NCBI RefSeq assembly: GCF_963583255.1
Contig: NC_084810.1
Span: 11,243,853 to 11,307,852, forward strand
Direction of reading: 5' to 3'
DNA length: 64,000 nt
Source of the DNA: Pyrus communis
Lineage: Eukaryota > Streptophyta > Magnoliopsida > Rosales > Rosaceae
A program made the position numbers and the translations under genes. Of this stretch, positions 44,882 to 57,149 are shown piece by piece (within the stretch, counting starts at the first letter, position 1; every line of letters starts with the position of its first letter). The notes under the pieces were generated by a model. That model saw only the letters and a list, made by a program, of their open reading frames with translations. It did no database searches and was not told the origin of the DNA.

Positions 44882-45987
44882 GTTATCTTGGATATGTTTT
44901 GGAGTTGTCTAAGGCTTTGAACGTGGCTAGTTTCTTTGCTGGGAGATTCTCATTTTTAGATAGGGATTACGTCTTTTAGTTTTTCTTAACTTATTTTTGT
45001 TTCCTACTTTTTGGAAGACTAATTTAAATTGTATAGTATTAAAAAGGCTTTTTGGCCGGCCATTGTTTCTCTATGCGATTTTGGAGAGAGATTTTGGCTA
45101 AAGCTTTTGACGAATTTGAGATTTTTGCATTCAAGGTGTTTTCAATCTTTGTCTATTTCAATAAAATTTATTTTGATTTCAATTATGAATATGCATGTGT
45201 AACTAATATTCTTTTGCTATGTGAGATCATGAGCATTAGCAAGCATATGTAGTTTTTTTTTTCAATTTGCTTATATATTATGCATGCAAGTTTTGAGTTA
45301 TTGATGACCGCGTTTAAACTATCTAAGTGTTTTGATGATTCACAACCATTAGGATGTTTAGAAAAGTAACTTGATGCAATTTTGGTTGGAGAGTTGTCCT
45401 TGAAATTGATGAAGGTTTCTTATGGTTAATAATTGTAATTTCACTTGAGATGAATACCACATCTCATAGTTGCATGACTTTTCAAAGATTTTCATAAAGC
45501 TTAATGAGTCTTGCATGTTTAGATTTGATCTGAATACCACAAAATGATTACATGTTTGATATACATTCTAGATTGGGGGTCCAAGTAGAGCATATTTTAG
45601 GAAACTTAACCTTGAAAATATGCATGTATAAGTCATAAGTAACTAGGAGACCTACGTAGGATTGTTAAGGTGATGGCAGAACCCTAATGCTTTTATAACT
45701 TGATTTAAAAAAAAAAAAATGTTTTCTTTTAGTTTCTTTAATCTCGCTAATTTCTTTAATAGTTTTTATTTAAATTCGTTTTTATTATTTTTAGTCATAA
45801 AATCAACCTTTTTTCAAATCTTTGTTTTAAATAATTTATTAAGATTTAGTTTTAATATAAATTGTTTTTAATAATCTTTGTGGATAATGAATTTGTCAAA
45901 GTCGACCATACTACAATAAACCTTGTTTCTCTTACAAGTATTTTAGGTGTTTTTAACCCTTTTGCATGTGTGGTAAAACTATAATCA
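44882..45987 (+). repeat. Right part of the old Athila-like LTR
   Basis: Aligns in order with the outer LTR but with strong divergence, for example TTGATGCAATTTTGGTTGGA here and TTGATGCAATTTCTGTTGGA there. It ends GGTAAAACTATAATCA where an LTR end is expected. It continues the block at 23400-23616. Confidence 0.7.
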
Positions 45988-45997
45988 AGTATCAAAT

Positions 45998-46270
45998 GAT
46001 GCTATTTGGTTAAGGCTTTTCCCATTCTCATTGAAGGACAGCAAAGAATTGGTTGGCTTCTCAACCTCATGAATCGAACACTACGTGGGATGACCTAGCA
46101 AAGAAATTTCTAGCCAAATTCTTTCATCCTGCAAAGATTGTAGGACTACAAACGAGATTAAGTCATTTGCTCAATATGGTATGGTACGGCTTCAGAGGCA
46201 TGGGAAATGTACAAAGAAATGTTTAGGAAGTGTCCACATCATCTGCTGTAGAGGAGGTTTTTATCCGAGA
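45998..46270 (+). pseudogene. Gag fragment of the old Athila-like element
   Basis: Broken frames read AIWLRLFPFSLKD, NWLASQPHESNTTWDDLAKK and FLAKFFHPAKIVGLQTR, a standard plant Ty3 gag core. It begins almost directly after the LTR end with no primer site, so DNA between LTR and gag was deleted. Confidence 0.8.
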
Positions 46271-46317
46271 TTTAAAAAAAAGGGTTCTCTTGCGATTGTC
46301 CCCCTTCCACTGATGAC

Positions 46318-46636
46318 CTTTGTGCCCTAGCAGATATTATACAACCTTGTATTTTCAGTGATCAAAATGCTAGTCTGGTGAGCCCTGTTTTAGATGACGA
46401 AATCTGGAAGGCTGTCAATGGTATTGGTGCTCTTAAAGCTCCTGGTCCTGACGGCCTCAATGCTGGTTTCTTCCAAGAGTGTTGGGAATTAGTTAAGGAT
46501 TCAATTATGTGCATGATTAAATATTTTTTCCAAAATAGATCTACGCTACAACTTATAAATCATACTAATATAGTCTTAATTCCAAAGATTGTTAACCCGG
46601 AGATGGTTTGTAATTTTAGACCTATTAGTTTGTAGT
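46318..46636 (+). pseudogene. LINE reverse transcriptase fragment
   Basis: The frame from 46378 (shown from SPVLDDEIWKAVNGIG) with KAPGPDGLNAGFFQECW, NHTNIVLIPKI and FRPISL is the N-terminal part of plant L1-type reverse transcriptase. It stops after FRPISL, before the catalytic Asp pair, and is followed by unrelated sequence. Confidence 0.85.
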
Positions 46637-46774
46637 GTATGAATGTTTGTTTATTAGATTCTTATTTTCGAGTGTAGATGTAGTACTTAAACAACAAATA
46701 TGTTTTAATGTTTTGAAGTAATATTTATGTGGTAATGTGTGGTATGTGCAAATTTAAGAAAAAATATATTTTTT

Positions 46775-47200
46775 TCTTAACAGGTCATAACGGGTCAGGT
46801 CACTTTACCCCGTTGGTTAAAGTGACCCGACCTGTTAAGGATCCATTAAGATAACGGATGTGACACGACACGACCCGTTAAGATAACAGGTGTTACACGA
46901 AAACGACAGACACGACCCGTTTGTTAGGCCTAACTCTCATAATAAAAATAAATAATGACTAAAACCTTTTTTTTTTAACTTATAAAGAATAATAATAAAA
47001 AAAAACTATATATATTTAATATAGAATATATTGTATATATTAAAATGGCTATTGTATTTTATAATAAATCTTTTGATAATTAAACTTTAAAATTATCAAA
47101 ATATTTTTTTTCTTAACGGGTCAAAACGGGTTACCCACGTGTTACCCGCGTGTATACCCGTTAATAACGGGTTTTTAACGGGTCACCCCGTTGGATGGAA
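46775..47200. mobile_element. MITE-like repeat rich in ACGGGT words
   Basis: Ends share inverted and direct ACGGGTCA/TGACCCG words (46785-46830, 47110-47180), with a perfect hairpin near 46790-46835 (GGTCACTTTA ... TAAAGTGACC). AT-rich centre. Non-coding. Exact ends and duplication not resolved. Confidence 0.5.
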
Positions 47201-47494
47201 GGAGCCGTTGGGCTCATGCGGAATGTAGCCGACAGGCCCACGTGGGTGGGTCCCTAGCGGTCAGAAGCCTCGCGAGTTAGGCGCGCTGGGCGATTCAGTG
47301 GGCTGCGTTTGGCGCCCAAACGCTGAAATGCAATCCCTTCGGTGGGGCCCACACCGACTTTTGGGCGGAATTTAGCCTTCGTTCCCCATTTAGCTTTTAG
47401 CCCAAAGTTTTCCCTTGGGTTGGATTGAGTTTGGGAGAAAATTTTAGGAGGAAATTTAGCATTTAGCCCACCATTGCAGATGGTCTAAGGAGGA
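47201..47494. mobile_element. Partial Harbinger-type MITE
   Basis: The right end reads on the minus strand CCTTAGACCATCTGCAATGG, like the GACCATCTCCAAC terminus of the other Harbinger elements here, followed by TTTAGCCCA-type repeats. No matching left terminus is seen, so the left part appears lost. Confidence 0.45.
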
Positions 47495-47595
47495 GATTTA
47501 TGATATCTTGTTCAGTTACTCTTCATACTTGCACAAGGAAAATGGACCCAGCCGGTTTTCAATCAAAAGACCATTTTGACCCTGGGCTTCTGGGC

Positions 47596-48145
47596 TCATG
47601 CTGGGTCAATTTTATTTCTCTTATCAAAATGAGAGAGAGATTTTATTAAACACAAATTGAAATGTTTTACAAAGAGAAACTCAAAGCCTAAGGCATCGAA
47701 CCTCCATGCCTGGAAGCCTGGTTTCATCCTCGTCGGCACAAAAACAAACTTCACATCTTGAATCCTGGAAGCAAGCCCCCATATATCGAAAATTAAGCAT
47801 TCAATTTCCCGGTTTAGCATTTGAATTACGACCTTAGAACGAGATTCCATTTCCACACTAGTATAGCCCTGATTCACAGCAGCCACCCATCGCAGCTCTG
47901 ACTGCAGCAGCCTCCGCTGCAATCGAGCTTAAAAACATCAGTTTCCCTGTGCCTCCCGCCACCTGCAAAAGCCCAGCAAAGTCCCTAGCCACCCACCCAA
48001 TTCCTCCATGCACCATCGCAATTGAATTTGATCAAACCCAAGTCAGGTCGCTTCCATCTCACCGATTGACCAGCAAACACCCAAGACTGCCATTTCTTGA
48101 ACGTCCTTGCAAACAACATTCCCTGGTATTGCAGCTTTGAATTCA
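47596..48145 (-). pseudogene. RNase H-like (RVT_3) fragment
   Basis: Minus-strand frames match the RNase H-like domain found at the C terminus of plant LINE-type proteins. An upstream part reads LIKFNCDGAW, then SELRWVAAVNQGYTSVEMES and SKVVIQMLNREIEC, and then a diverged VFVPTRM. Frame breaks near 47930-48000 separate the parts. It is either LINE debris or a fragment of a host gene with this domain. Confidence 0.65.
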
Positions 48146-50340
48146 TTAACCTGTTTTCTCATCGCCAAAGAAGCTGATCCAAACCTTTTCTCCCTTGGCC
48201 TAGCTCAATTGTTTGGAAGTTCTTTTTAAAATGACTGAAAACATTTATAAAATAGTTTTGGATTCCAAAAGAACTTGAAATGCTTCTTGCAATAAGCATC
48301 GATTATGTACTTCTTCCAAGAAGCACCTTAAATGATTTTCTATAATTCACTTGCATCTTTATTAAATATTTGGTTCTAAGAACATTTTCATCAAAAGTGC
48401 TTTTAGTAATTTTAAAAGCACATATAAACGATGGTGGTCATGTTAGGTCAATTTAAACTTACACTAAGGAGATGGGGGAATGGGCTAAGTCTCACAATGA
48501 GCTAGCAATAATGTGATTCAAATTCAACTTTAACAAGAATTGAACGTAAGCCCTCACTTACAAGTAAAGAAAATTTTACTTCTCACACAATTTTAATTTT
48601 CGGCTATCAGATTAAAGAAGATCAACGGAAAAAAATTATCAAGGGTGTGATAAGTAAAATGGGGTGTAGATAACACACCCCTATAATAACCGAATATCAA
48701 TGTTGTATTAACAACTCCATGTATACGTATTGATATCAACAATATCAACAAAATATTGATATCATATCAACAATATCTACCAAATGTCGATGCCATTAAC
48801 AATGACAGTTGAATATCGTTGATTCTGCTGAAGACTACGATAGTGAACACGAAGACGATGACAGAGGAGAACCCCAAAACGCAGCGGCATCCATATCAGA
48901 TCTTGATCTTTGTGATATCAGCCACCATTGAAACCATAACCATGGCATTCTCATATCACTATCGTTTCCACCTTCTCATATCTCCATCGTCTCCACCTTC
49001 TCATATCTCCATCGTCTCCACCTTCACCGTGACCACCATTCGAACCATTGCCACCCCGATCTTTAGCCACCATCATGCCACCACGATCAGACTCCACCAC
49101 CAAGATTCGGTTGCTTTGGGTTTTTTTCCCATGCGGTTGTAAGTGAAGCATCCATTGCATCTGCTCTAACAGCCTATATCAACATGGGGTAAATACTTCA
49201 CGACTAGCCTCGGGTCGCCTATCGCAAATCTTCGGATGTGCTTCTCATAAACCGTTGTTAAAAAGGACCTTCAACCAAATCTTAGATTGAGAGAAAGAAA
49301 GCGTGAATCCGTCAATCTGATCACTTGCCCTGGGAGTAGCTAAGCAAGATCGATATGACGGAAGAAAACCTAGCCACTAATGTTGCATACCTCAAACCAG
49401 AATACCCTCCATAAACAAGTATACCCCTGTTCTGTAGCAAAATGTGCAGCTTCCTCGACATCCAGAGTTTAAAAACAATCATAGAACCACACCAACGATG
49501 GGTTTTGGTGCGAGGTTACCAGAAATTTGTTTCTCCAACATGACACTTGACTATGATTGCTCAGGAGAAACTGCTTAGAGTCCATCGATAGTTCCCAAAA
49601 ATGAAATCAAACTCGACAGCTCTTCAATCTAAAAGAAATACGACCAAACGGAGGTATAACAAAGAATGTAATCCATCATTTTCGTTGCCTCTGCAATACA
49701 GTTGAAGTCAGTGCTCAGTGCTCAACGAACGAACCTCCTGTCACGAAAGGAAATATCCAATTAGATCTAAAATTGCAAAAAGACAACACAATAAGAGCAT
49801 GATAAATATTCCATCTCATACCAACGAAAAAGATCAATGACTAGCACTAACCAGTTACCAATTTCAGAACCGAAGCAGGAGTCAGAGATCAAGCTTTCTA
49901 CAGATAGACCAAACGAATAAATAAAACCATAGACAAGGTATAATTACTGAAACAGCTACGTCTGAGCCTGTAAGAATCTGAAAAGAAGTGTATATATTAA
50001 ACCAATGCATAAGGATCTAGAATCTGAAACATCATAACAGTAATTATAATGGACTTGCATGATACAAATGCACAAGCAGGAAGAACAGAGCTATTTATCA
50101 AACAGAACAATCGGGACATTGTCTCGCTATGCAATATCATTATGTTTTCCATTAGAACTTGTCAGACAAAGGTCAAGAATACAATGATTATCAGTTCAGT
50201 TTCAAGTTGTACTTTTAGCAGCAACTAAAATTACAAAGGAAAGTTAAAACTCATATGCTTCTCCCAAATCCATGAAGGTTTTCCATTCTCACGTTTTGGC
50301 TATTGGAAACTCCAGAAACAGAAATAGGGTTGAATTGTGC
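48146..50340. other. No gene recognised; minisatellite and ASH2 3' region
   Basis: A 24-bp repeat (CATATCTCCATCGTCTCCAC) occurs about three times at 48952-49025. The plus-strand frame at 48819-49142 is largely this repeat. The sequence between about 49700 and 50340 is downstream of ASH2 and may include its 3' UTR. No other coding similarity seen. Confidence 0.5.
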
Positions 50341-50350
50341 TGGTTTCTGG

Positions 50351-53300
50351 TTATTGTTTCTTCTCATCAGAATCTCCATTTTCAACTCGGTTTTCAAACC
50401 CATGATAAGGAACTTCAAACATGGGCCGGGGCACTGGACGTCCATCGAAATCTTCTGGAAAGAATTCAAAATCAGGGCCGAAGTTGAACTTGACAACACA
50501 ATTTGGTTGATGTGGAAGAGTGTACATTGAAGCAGTAGGATAGTAACGTCCACCATATAGATCCTTAAAAGCAACTCCTTGACATACCCCATTTTTAAAA
50601 AATGATATCTCACTTCCTGCAAAGCAGATCAACAATCACTCTAGAGTTACACTTACAAGAAAATAAATGTAGGTTATCCTAGCAGAATAGAAACCTTTCT
50701 AGTTGAACAGAAGTTTGAAAAAATGCTCCTAAAACCCAGAAAAATTATTGAAGTAGCAAGTTGGTCGAAGAGGCGGCATGTACAATTGCATGCTTGGATC
50801 CTAAAGCAACTTACTATTGCACACAGTATACAAATGGCAATGAGTTCAATAACAAACTTGAGGACTGGTACTGGAATTGGATGGGAACACCAAACTGAAG
50901 TTTCCTTTTAATCTCAGGAAAAAAGAACAGTTAGGTAACAAATTGGCGAGAAGGAAGCGTTTTTCAACCATGGCAAAGCCAAAAATAATATATTCACTCA
51001 GATCAAAAGCAATTGGGATTTTTACTTGATACAGGCTGGCAATGATAAATGCAGGATACATAATGAGGAGTGGTTTTAAGATGGGTTGGGAAAAGCCCCA
51101 CGCAAATTCCCTACTTTTAGCCATTTGGAAAAGAAAATACAGATATATTCGGGTTTAAATAGCTGATGGTTTCCATTGTCTTTAAATTTTAGAAATTTAA
51201 GTTAAATCATGTTTAGTTGCCTGGATCAGGTCCAGGTGTTCACAGCTAAGACTATGCAAGCCCTGACACATAGATTCAATGTCCTGTCCCACAAAGATTC
51301 AATTTCCTGTTTCATTGAAATAGAATACACATCTTTCACTATTCTAATTAGATTGTAACTGGATATCACATTCCAAGAGTCAATGCTTGCATGGCTTGTA
51401 CGTATATTATGAACTTCAAATAATTCTCATGCCGTGGAATCTACCAACGCCTATATACCCCTTAAACTCACGAATTACAGTTCAACCCAAGACTGCAGAG
51501 TCAGTTCTTCAATTTAATCATTCTGATTCCTCATTCCCAAAATTTTCCCATCACCTAACTTTATACCAAGTTTTTAACTCATGCTATGACTTGTTGAACA
51601 AAGAGGGGCATGAGAGACGACAGATTAAGATTCATAACTAGTTTCACTAAATAATAATATAGGAACAATAATACCATCCCCTGGAAACCATTTCGACCCC
51701 TTCGTACCTAGTTTGGCTAAAATGCACAAAGATCATTTCTCCCATCTCTTGCTTTCTTCTGCACAAGCAAATGTTACAATCACATGTCTCAAACCTCACT
51801 ATAATTATAGTCTCTCTCGCAAGTAAAAGAATTAATAATTATAGTACATTCTCTTGGCTAATGTTGTTCCCCTGAACTTAGATACCGGAAACAATAAGTC
51901 AAATGTGCAGTTTAATGCTACAAACGTTATCGTGCAACAGAGATAGATAAAGACTATAAGTCACAAGTTCAGTTGTTTTGATCATCTCTTAGTCTGAAAA
52001 GGTGTTATTCGGTCAGTCTTCATGCAAGGAATGTTTTGTTTTATGCTGAGTGGAGGTCTATCTTCTATGAACTGCTAAAGACACTCATTCTATTTTCTAT
52101 CAACCCAACATCTGTTCAGTTCAACTCGTTCATGATTTCAATTAGAACCATAGGGAAAGAGTGCCATAACAGTTGAACTGTGCAAGTGGATTTGTATTCA
52201 CATTCGTAAAACAAAACAAGAATGCCTATGCAAGAAACACAATGCCCCGCAATAAATTTCACACCAAACACAACCACAACCACAAAATCACCGAAAATAA
52301 ACACTTGAAAACATCAACACTACAAAAAACAATCACTCACTCACCAGGCACTACTTTCGGAGGATCCTCCTTCACGTCAGGGGCACAAGCATACCGCTGA
52401 CCCTTGTACCAAACCAAATGGGGCGGCTTTGGGGCATACGAGCCCCCATCAGGCAAATTTATATAAAACCCAATAACATCACCTTCCTTGTACCCTTCCT
52501 CCCCATATTTCTCCCTCAAAGCCTTATGCACCTTACTCCCATCAATGTCCCTATACCCAAAACTATTCGCATCATACCCGACGGGTGCCTGCAAGTCCCC
52601 TTTCTCAGTGGACCAGCCAAGCCTTGTGTGGCCACTCTCTCCCAAGTTCACCACCTTTATTTCAAAATACCAAGCCCCCTCAGCCACTCCCCTGGTGGCC
52701 CTAACCATTCTGTACCCTTTTGTGCTACCGGCACTCATTCGGTCCTCACTCACCTCCACTTTCTCGGCCTTGTACACCTTGGAGAGGCAGATTGTCATGT
52801 CCGGAGTGTCGTCAGTTTTGTCCGGGAACCGCGTGACTGGAGTGATCAACACGGTGTCGTCCCCGGGGGCATTGTGGTTGTTGTTATTGGCCTTGCTCTT
52901 CTTTTTCCCCTTGCGGGTCGACTTAGTGACCCACACATTGTTGTTCTTCTTCTTCGATTTCTTCGAATTGGCGGCGGTTGGGGCGGCGGCGGCGACAGCG
53001 ATTCCGTTGGAGATGGGCAGGGGCAGTGGGGTTTGATCTTGGTCGGGAAAGGGCTCTGCGGTGAGGGAAGAGAGCTGCTTTTGCTTCTTGGGAGGCGGAT
53101 CGTCGTCGTCGTTGTCGATGTCGATTTCTTGGGATTTGACGGACTCGGAGAGAGATTCGGAGGCTTCGGTTTCGGTTTTACTGCCGTTTTGCGGGTCGTT
53201 GGAAGGTGGGTTTAGGGTGTCGGTGTCGGGGTCGTCGGTGGTGGGTTCGGGTGGTTCGATGGGCTCGGCAGTTGGGATTGCGGCGGCGGTTGTGGGTTTC

Positions 53301-53353
53301 GATTGTTCGTCTTCTTCGTCGTCTTCGTCTCTATAGGTTCGAAGGTTGTCCAT
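50351..53353 (-). CDS. ASH2/TRAUCO, COMPASS complex SPRY subunit
   Basis: Two exons, 53353-52345 and 50616-50351, joined in phase G|GA with GT-AG ends, give 424 codons. The chosen start is [17 protein letters not shown] at 53353. An upstream in-frame ATG near 53443 lies in a CT-rich leader. Residues 1-175 are acidic, Pro/Ser-rich and then Lys/Asn-rich, with a basic KKSKKKNNN stretch that may be a nuclear signal. From about residue 190 the SPRY domain begins ([68 protein letters not shown]). It continues in exon 2 ([24 protein letters not shown]). ASH2 stabilises RbBP5 and the SET-domain methyltransferase for H3K4 methylation. A 1.7-kb intron separates the exons. GA repeats lie just upstream (53394-53415). 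Confidence 0.93.
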
Positions 53354-53579
53354 GTCTTGGGGAAGAAAGACAGAGAGAGATTGAAAATTTGAAATGGAGA
53401 GAGAGAGAGAGAGATATAGAACTGGGTTCTGTGTCGATAACACGCATAAACCTGGGACTGAAACTCGGGGAAGAAGAAATGTTTAAAACTAATGAAGAAT
53501 ATGTCGAAATATTGGATTGGATTGCATTGGGCTATGGACTTAAGTATTTTTCGAAGCCAATCTAAGTGTTAAGGCCCGG

Positions 53580-53893
53580 TTCCAGCCGACCCACCAAACG
53601 GGACTTTCTTCCCCCTATAATCTTATTAAGAGAAAATACAAATACAAATACGGGGACATAAAGTCAAATCTTGTTTATGAGAAAAACATAGCAAGTAATA
53701 CTATAAGGGAATAAAAAATCAACCCTACTTACAAAGAAAATATATGATAAAAGTCATCTGAAACGATAGTTTGTAGAAGTAGAAAGATCATGAATATAAG
53801 CAAAAGCTACACATGAAGAAATGTTAGACCACCAGTAATATACATCGTGGTCTGCACCAAATTATCTTAGGCCTCAGCCCCAGTTGCCCTTGC
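53580..53893. other. Intergenic DNA upstream of ASH2
   Basis: Short AT-rich stretch between ASH2 and the solo LTR. No gene seen. Confidence 0.5.
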
Positions 53894-53898
53894 GTAAG

Positions 53899-56064
53899 TG
53901 ACACACCCCGACCAAGATCAGGGCGTACTGGCCGTCACACGAATGTGACGTAACCATGAGCACGTGCGGAAGCTAATAAAGTAGTAATATAAAAAGTACG
54001 AATAATTAAAAACTACTAGCATACAGAGTACTAAAACAAATGCTAGCGTAAGTGAGACGCTAAGTTCAGAGCAAGTCTACAGCAGTCCAAAAGAAAAGAT
54101 GCGACAATAGTACACCCGAAGGTGACCCTATGCTGGTGAGTGTCTGTCAGAAATGCCGGAAAAGCCATCTGGGAAACCACCGAAACTGCTAAGCGACTAG
54201 AACCTGGAGGGGCGCAAAACAAAAGCGTGCGTGGGCAAAAACAAAGCTTTTCGAAAACCATTTAGTAAAATACATTCTAACCCCTCTCCGTAAAACCTGT
54301 ATACTTCCCAAAAAATAAACATATATACGTATGTATAGATATGCCAAACATGCTCAAGGGTATGCCAATCGTGCTCAAGAATATGCCATGTCAAAACCTC
54401 ATAATGAAATGCAAGTGCTCAGGTATATCTCAAAACGATAACATATAATCTGGCAGCCGGAGTCACTTAACGTGACCTGTACGGCTGCATATAGAGCTCA
54501 AATCTCAAACTCAATAACTGAACCTGCCCACGAGTCGGAACCACCTAAAGTGGTCTGTACGACAGGCCTGGGTGTAATACATATATATACACTATAGTGC
54601 TACGATCACGTGAAGGCTGTGCGAATAATCGCGGGTCACCTACGAGTAGGAACCACCAAAAGTGGTCTGTACGACAGGACTGTGCACCTAACTTGGATCC
54701 AAGCTGAGCGTGTGGTGCAGGAGGTGAACATCACGTGAAGGACTGTGCCCTACTCTGGGCGGGAGCACTAACACCAGGGGTGCGGGTTATGAGCTCTCTA
54801 AGCATCTCAAACCACTACTGAAATATAAACATGAATAACACTTACCTGGCACTTACCTGTGCGTCTACAGCACCCAAAATGCATATGTATGTGTATGCAA
54901 CTAATAATGCGGCTAAGGGTGCATAATCAATAATAATAATATGCATGGCATAAGACAAATAACCCTTTTTACTCAATTTCTGGGAAAATAAGTGTATATA
55001 GGTATATACGGAAAACCAAAAGCCCACTCACTGATATGTGGAAGGGTCGTAGCCCCCCTGCCTCGAGTGACCACGCTCGTCCTCGGGATACGTATCACCT
55101 ATATGCGAAACAACTATAAAAACGTCAATTTTAAAGCACATAACCAACTTCTCGTAATAACTTCTCATACATTGCTCAAATTGGACAAATGAATATACCA
55201 ACGTGCTCTACACAACCTCAGGATCACACCCATATTTTTAGAAAAAAATTTCTCCGCCGCACGCGCCGGCCACGAGCAGGCACGTGCCTGGCACGCTGAC
55301 GGCGTCAACTGACGCCGTGAGGAATATTCCGTTAGTTCTAACGGATTCCGTCAACGGCGTCAGGAATATTCCGTCTCCTTCCCCGGCGAACCTCCGGTGC
55401 CGTCGCCGGCGCCGAAAAATCGCAAAACCTGTAAATCGTGATTTCTCTCTCGTTTTTCAACCATTTTTCGTGATTCTTGTACCAAAATGACGCCTAGAAC
55501 TAGGAGAACACAACCATACCATTTTTAAGAGGTAAAACCTACGAAATCTCACCTGTCACCAACCTCCAAAACCGGCCAACTTCGAACGGGGCGATCCCGA
55601 CGTCCAAATTCTTCCAACGAAGCACTCCGAGGCTCCTTGGGACCTCACCAAGTCACCTACGAGCTTCAAAATCCCAAAAACGTGCTAGATTAATTTTGCA
55701 TGAATAGTACTCAAAACTGCCATTGTCGAATCGACGTGAAAACGACAGAGTTCTTACCTGAAAATGGTACTATCGTGCTCCTCTCAACCTCACGAGCTCG
55801 AATATGGATTTAGTTCCCTCGATCTGCAAAGATTTGATGGGTTCTTGGTGTGTCCGTACGTATGTGTTTGAAAGGGGGAGGAAAGGGAGCACGGGAGAGA
55901 GACAAGGAAAAAGACAGAGAGAAGTGGAGTGTGTGGGAGTGTGTGTATGGTTCCAAACATGCCAACAAGGCTCACAACGATGATTAAACGTAAAAGAAAC
56001 GAACTAGGGGTAAAAGCGTCATTTCACACGTACGTTTTCGATAATTCCGGGACGGGATATCACA
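53899..56064 (-). mobile_element. Solo LTR, 2166 bp, with 5-bp duplication
   Basis: Read on the minus strand it starts TGTGATATCCCGTCCCGGAA and ends GGTCGGGGTGTGTCA. GTAAG lies on both sides (53894-53898 and 56065-56069). There is no primer site, coding region or second LTR, so it is best explained by recombination between two LTRs. The interior has repeated hairpin words (AAAGTGGTCTGTACGACAGG) near 54545, 54660 and, diverged, 54465. A 9-bp perfect stem ACGGCGTCA/TGACGCCGT lies near 55300. It lies about 550 bp upstream of the ASH2 start. Confidence 0.85.
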
Positions 56065-56160
56065 GTAAGTATATGGGAAACAGAAACAACATATGCCTAA
56101 TATGCCATAGGCAATTGCTCCATTCAACAAGCAAATACAAATTAATGATAGAACTATAAT

Positions 56161-57143
56161 GGGGCATTTGTTTGCCCTCACTAAGTCGGACTGGACTAGA
56201 CTGGACTAGCTATTAGTCCAATACCGTGTTTGTTCCATGCTGGGACTAACATTAATGAGACTAAAGGGGACTAGCATGGACAAAACCCTTCACTAAGAGG
56301 TCTTAGCGAGACCCCCCAATAACCATGGGACTTGCTAAGACTATCCTCTCTTTCTCGTCCTCGTCATGCTCAACGACCACTCCCGACAGACTCCTCGTCA
56401 TCTCCAGTCACCTAGATCAATCATTAACTTTCCGACTCTCTTTCAGATCCACTTCACAACCAACTTTCATATAAAATATACAAAATTGAAGCTGGGAGTG
56501 ACAAGATTACGATTCTACCTGAATCGAGGCCAAAATGTGGTCGAATGTGGCCGAAAAATGGCCTAGAAGCCTCGGCCTGTTTGGGCTTCTTCAAATCCAT
56601 GACAGATTCGAGCATACAAAGCTAAGATCTCGGTCCAGGGATGGTGATGAATTTTTTGGAGGTGTTAACTTCATCCAATTTAACGAGGGTTGGCTGGAAA
56701 ACACATCGGGAAACTTGCAACTCGTTGGGAAAATTGGAGCCATGAGGTTCCGTTTGAACAACGCATAGCTAGAGAATGAGGGAGAACAGAGAAATAGAGA
56801 CTGGAATCGATAAGGAGTTTGACCAGAAATGAGAAAGAGACATGAATTGAGAGGTCTGAGAGGAAAAAAAGAGGGAGAGGGTAGGACGAAGAACTGAGAG
56901 AAGAGGAAGAAAGTGGGACGGAAATGGTAGGAAAAGATGGAGAAAAAGATAAAATCATAATAAAATATTAATAATTTATATATTAAATAATATAATATTA
57001 GAATTTGTTATTATCCAGCTTCTTAGTCCAATACTGCACCAAACGCTTCACTAAGTTAGTCCAGTTTAATCTAGTCTAAGTCAATCCAGCTTAGTCCTTG
57101 AAGCTAATGCAGTCCGAAATAGTTCGGCGCAACAAACGTCCCC
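56161..57143. mobile_element. Candidate TIR element of about 980 bp
   Basis: Ends are inverted relatives: GGGGCATTTGTTTGCC (left) and GGGGACGTTTGTTGCG (from the right on the other strand). Sub-terminal ACTAAGTC/GACTAGACTGGACTA words recur inverted at the right end (57050-57110). TAA flanks the right end and TAAT the left, so the target duplication is uncertain. A 77-codon frame inside (56535-56768) is unrecognised. Confidence 0.5.
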
Positions 57144-57149
57144 TAAGAG

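Noticed and set aside
48819..49142. 107-codon plus-strand frame
   Set aside because: Largely a 24-bp repeat plus His/Thr-rich translation; no domain and no splice context.
52418..53336. 265-, 182- and 91-codon plus-strand frames
   Set aside because: Antisense shadows of ASH2 exon 1, rich in Gly/Val/Ser from its biased codons.
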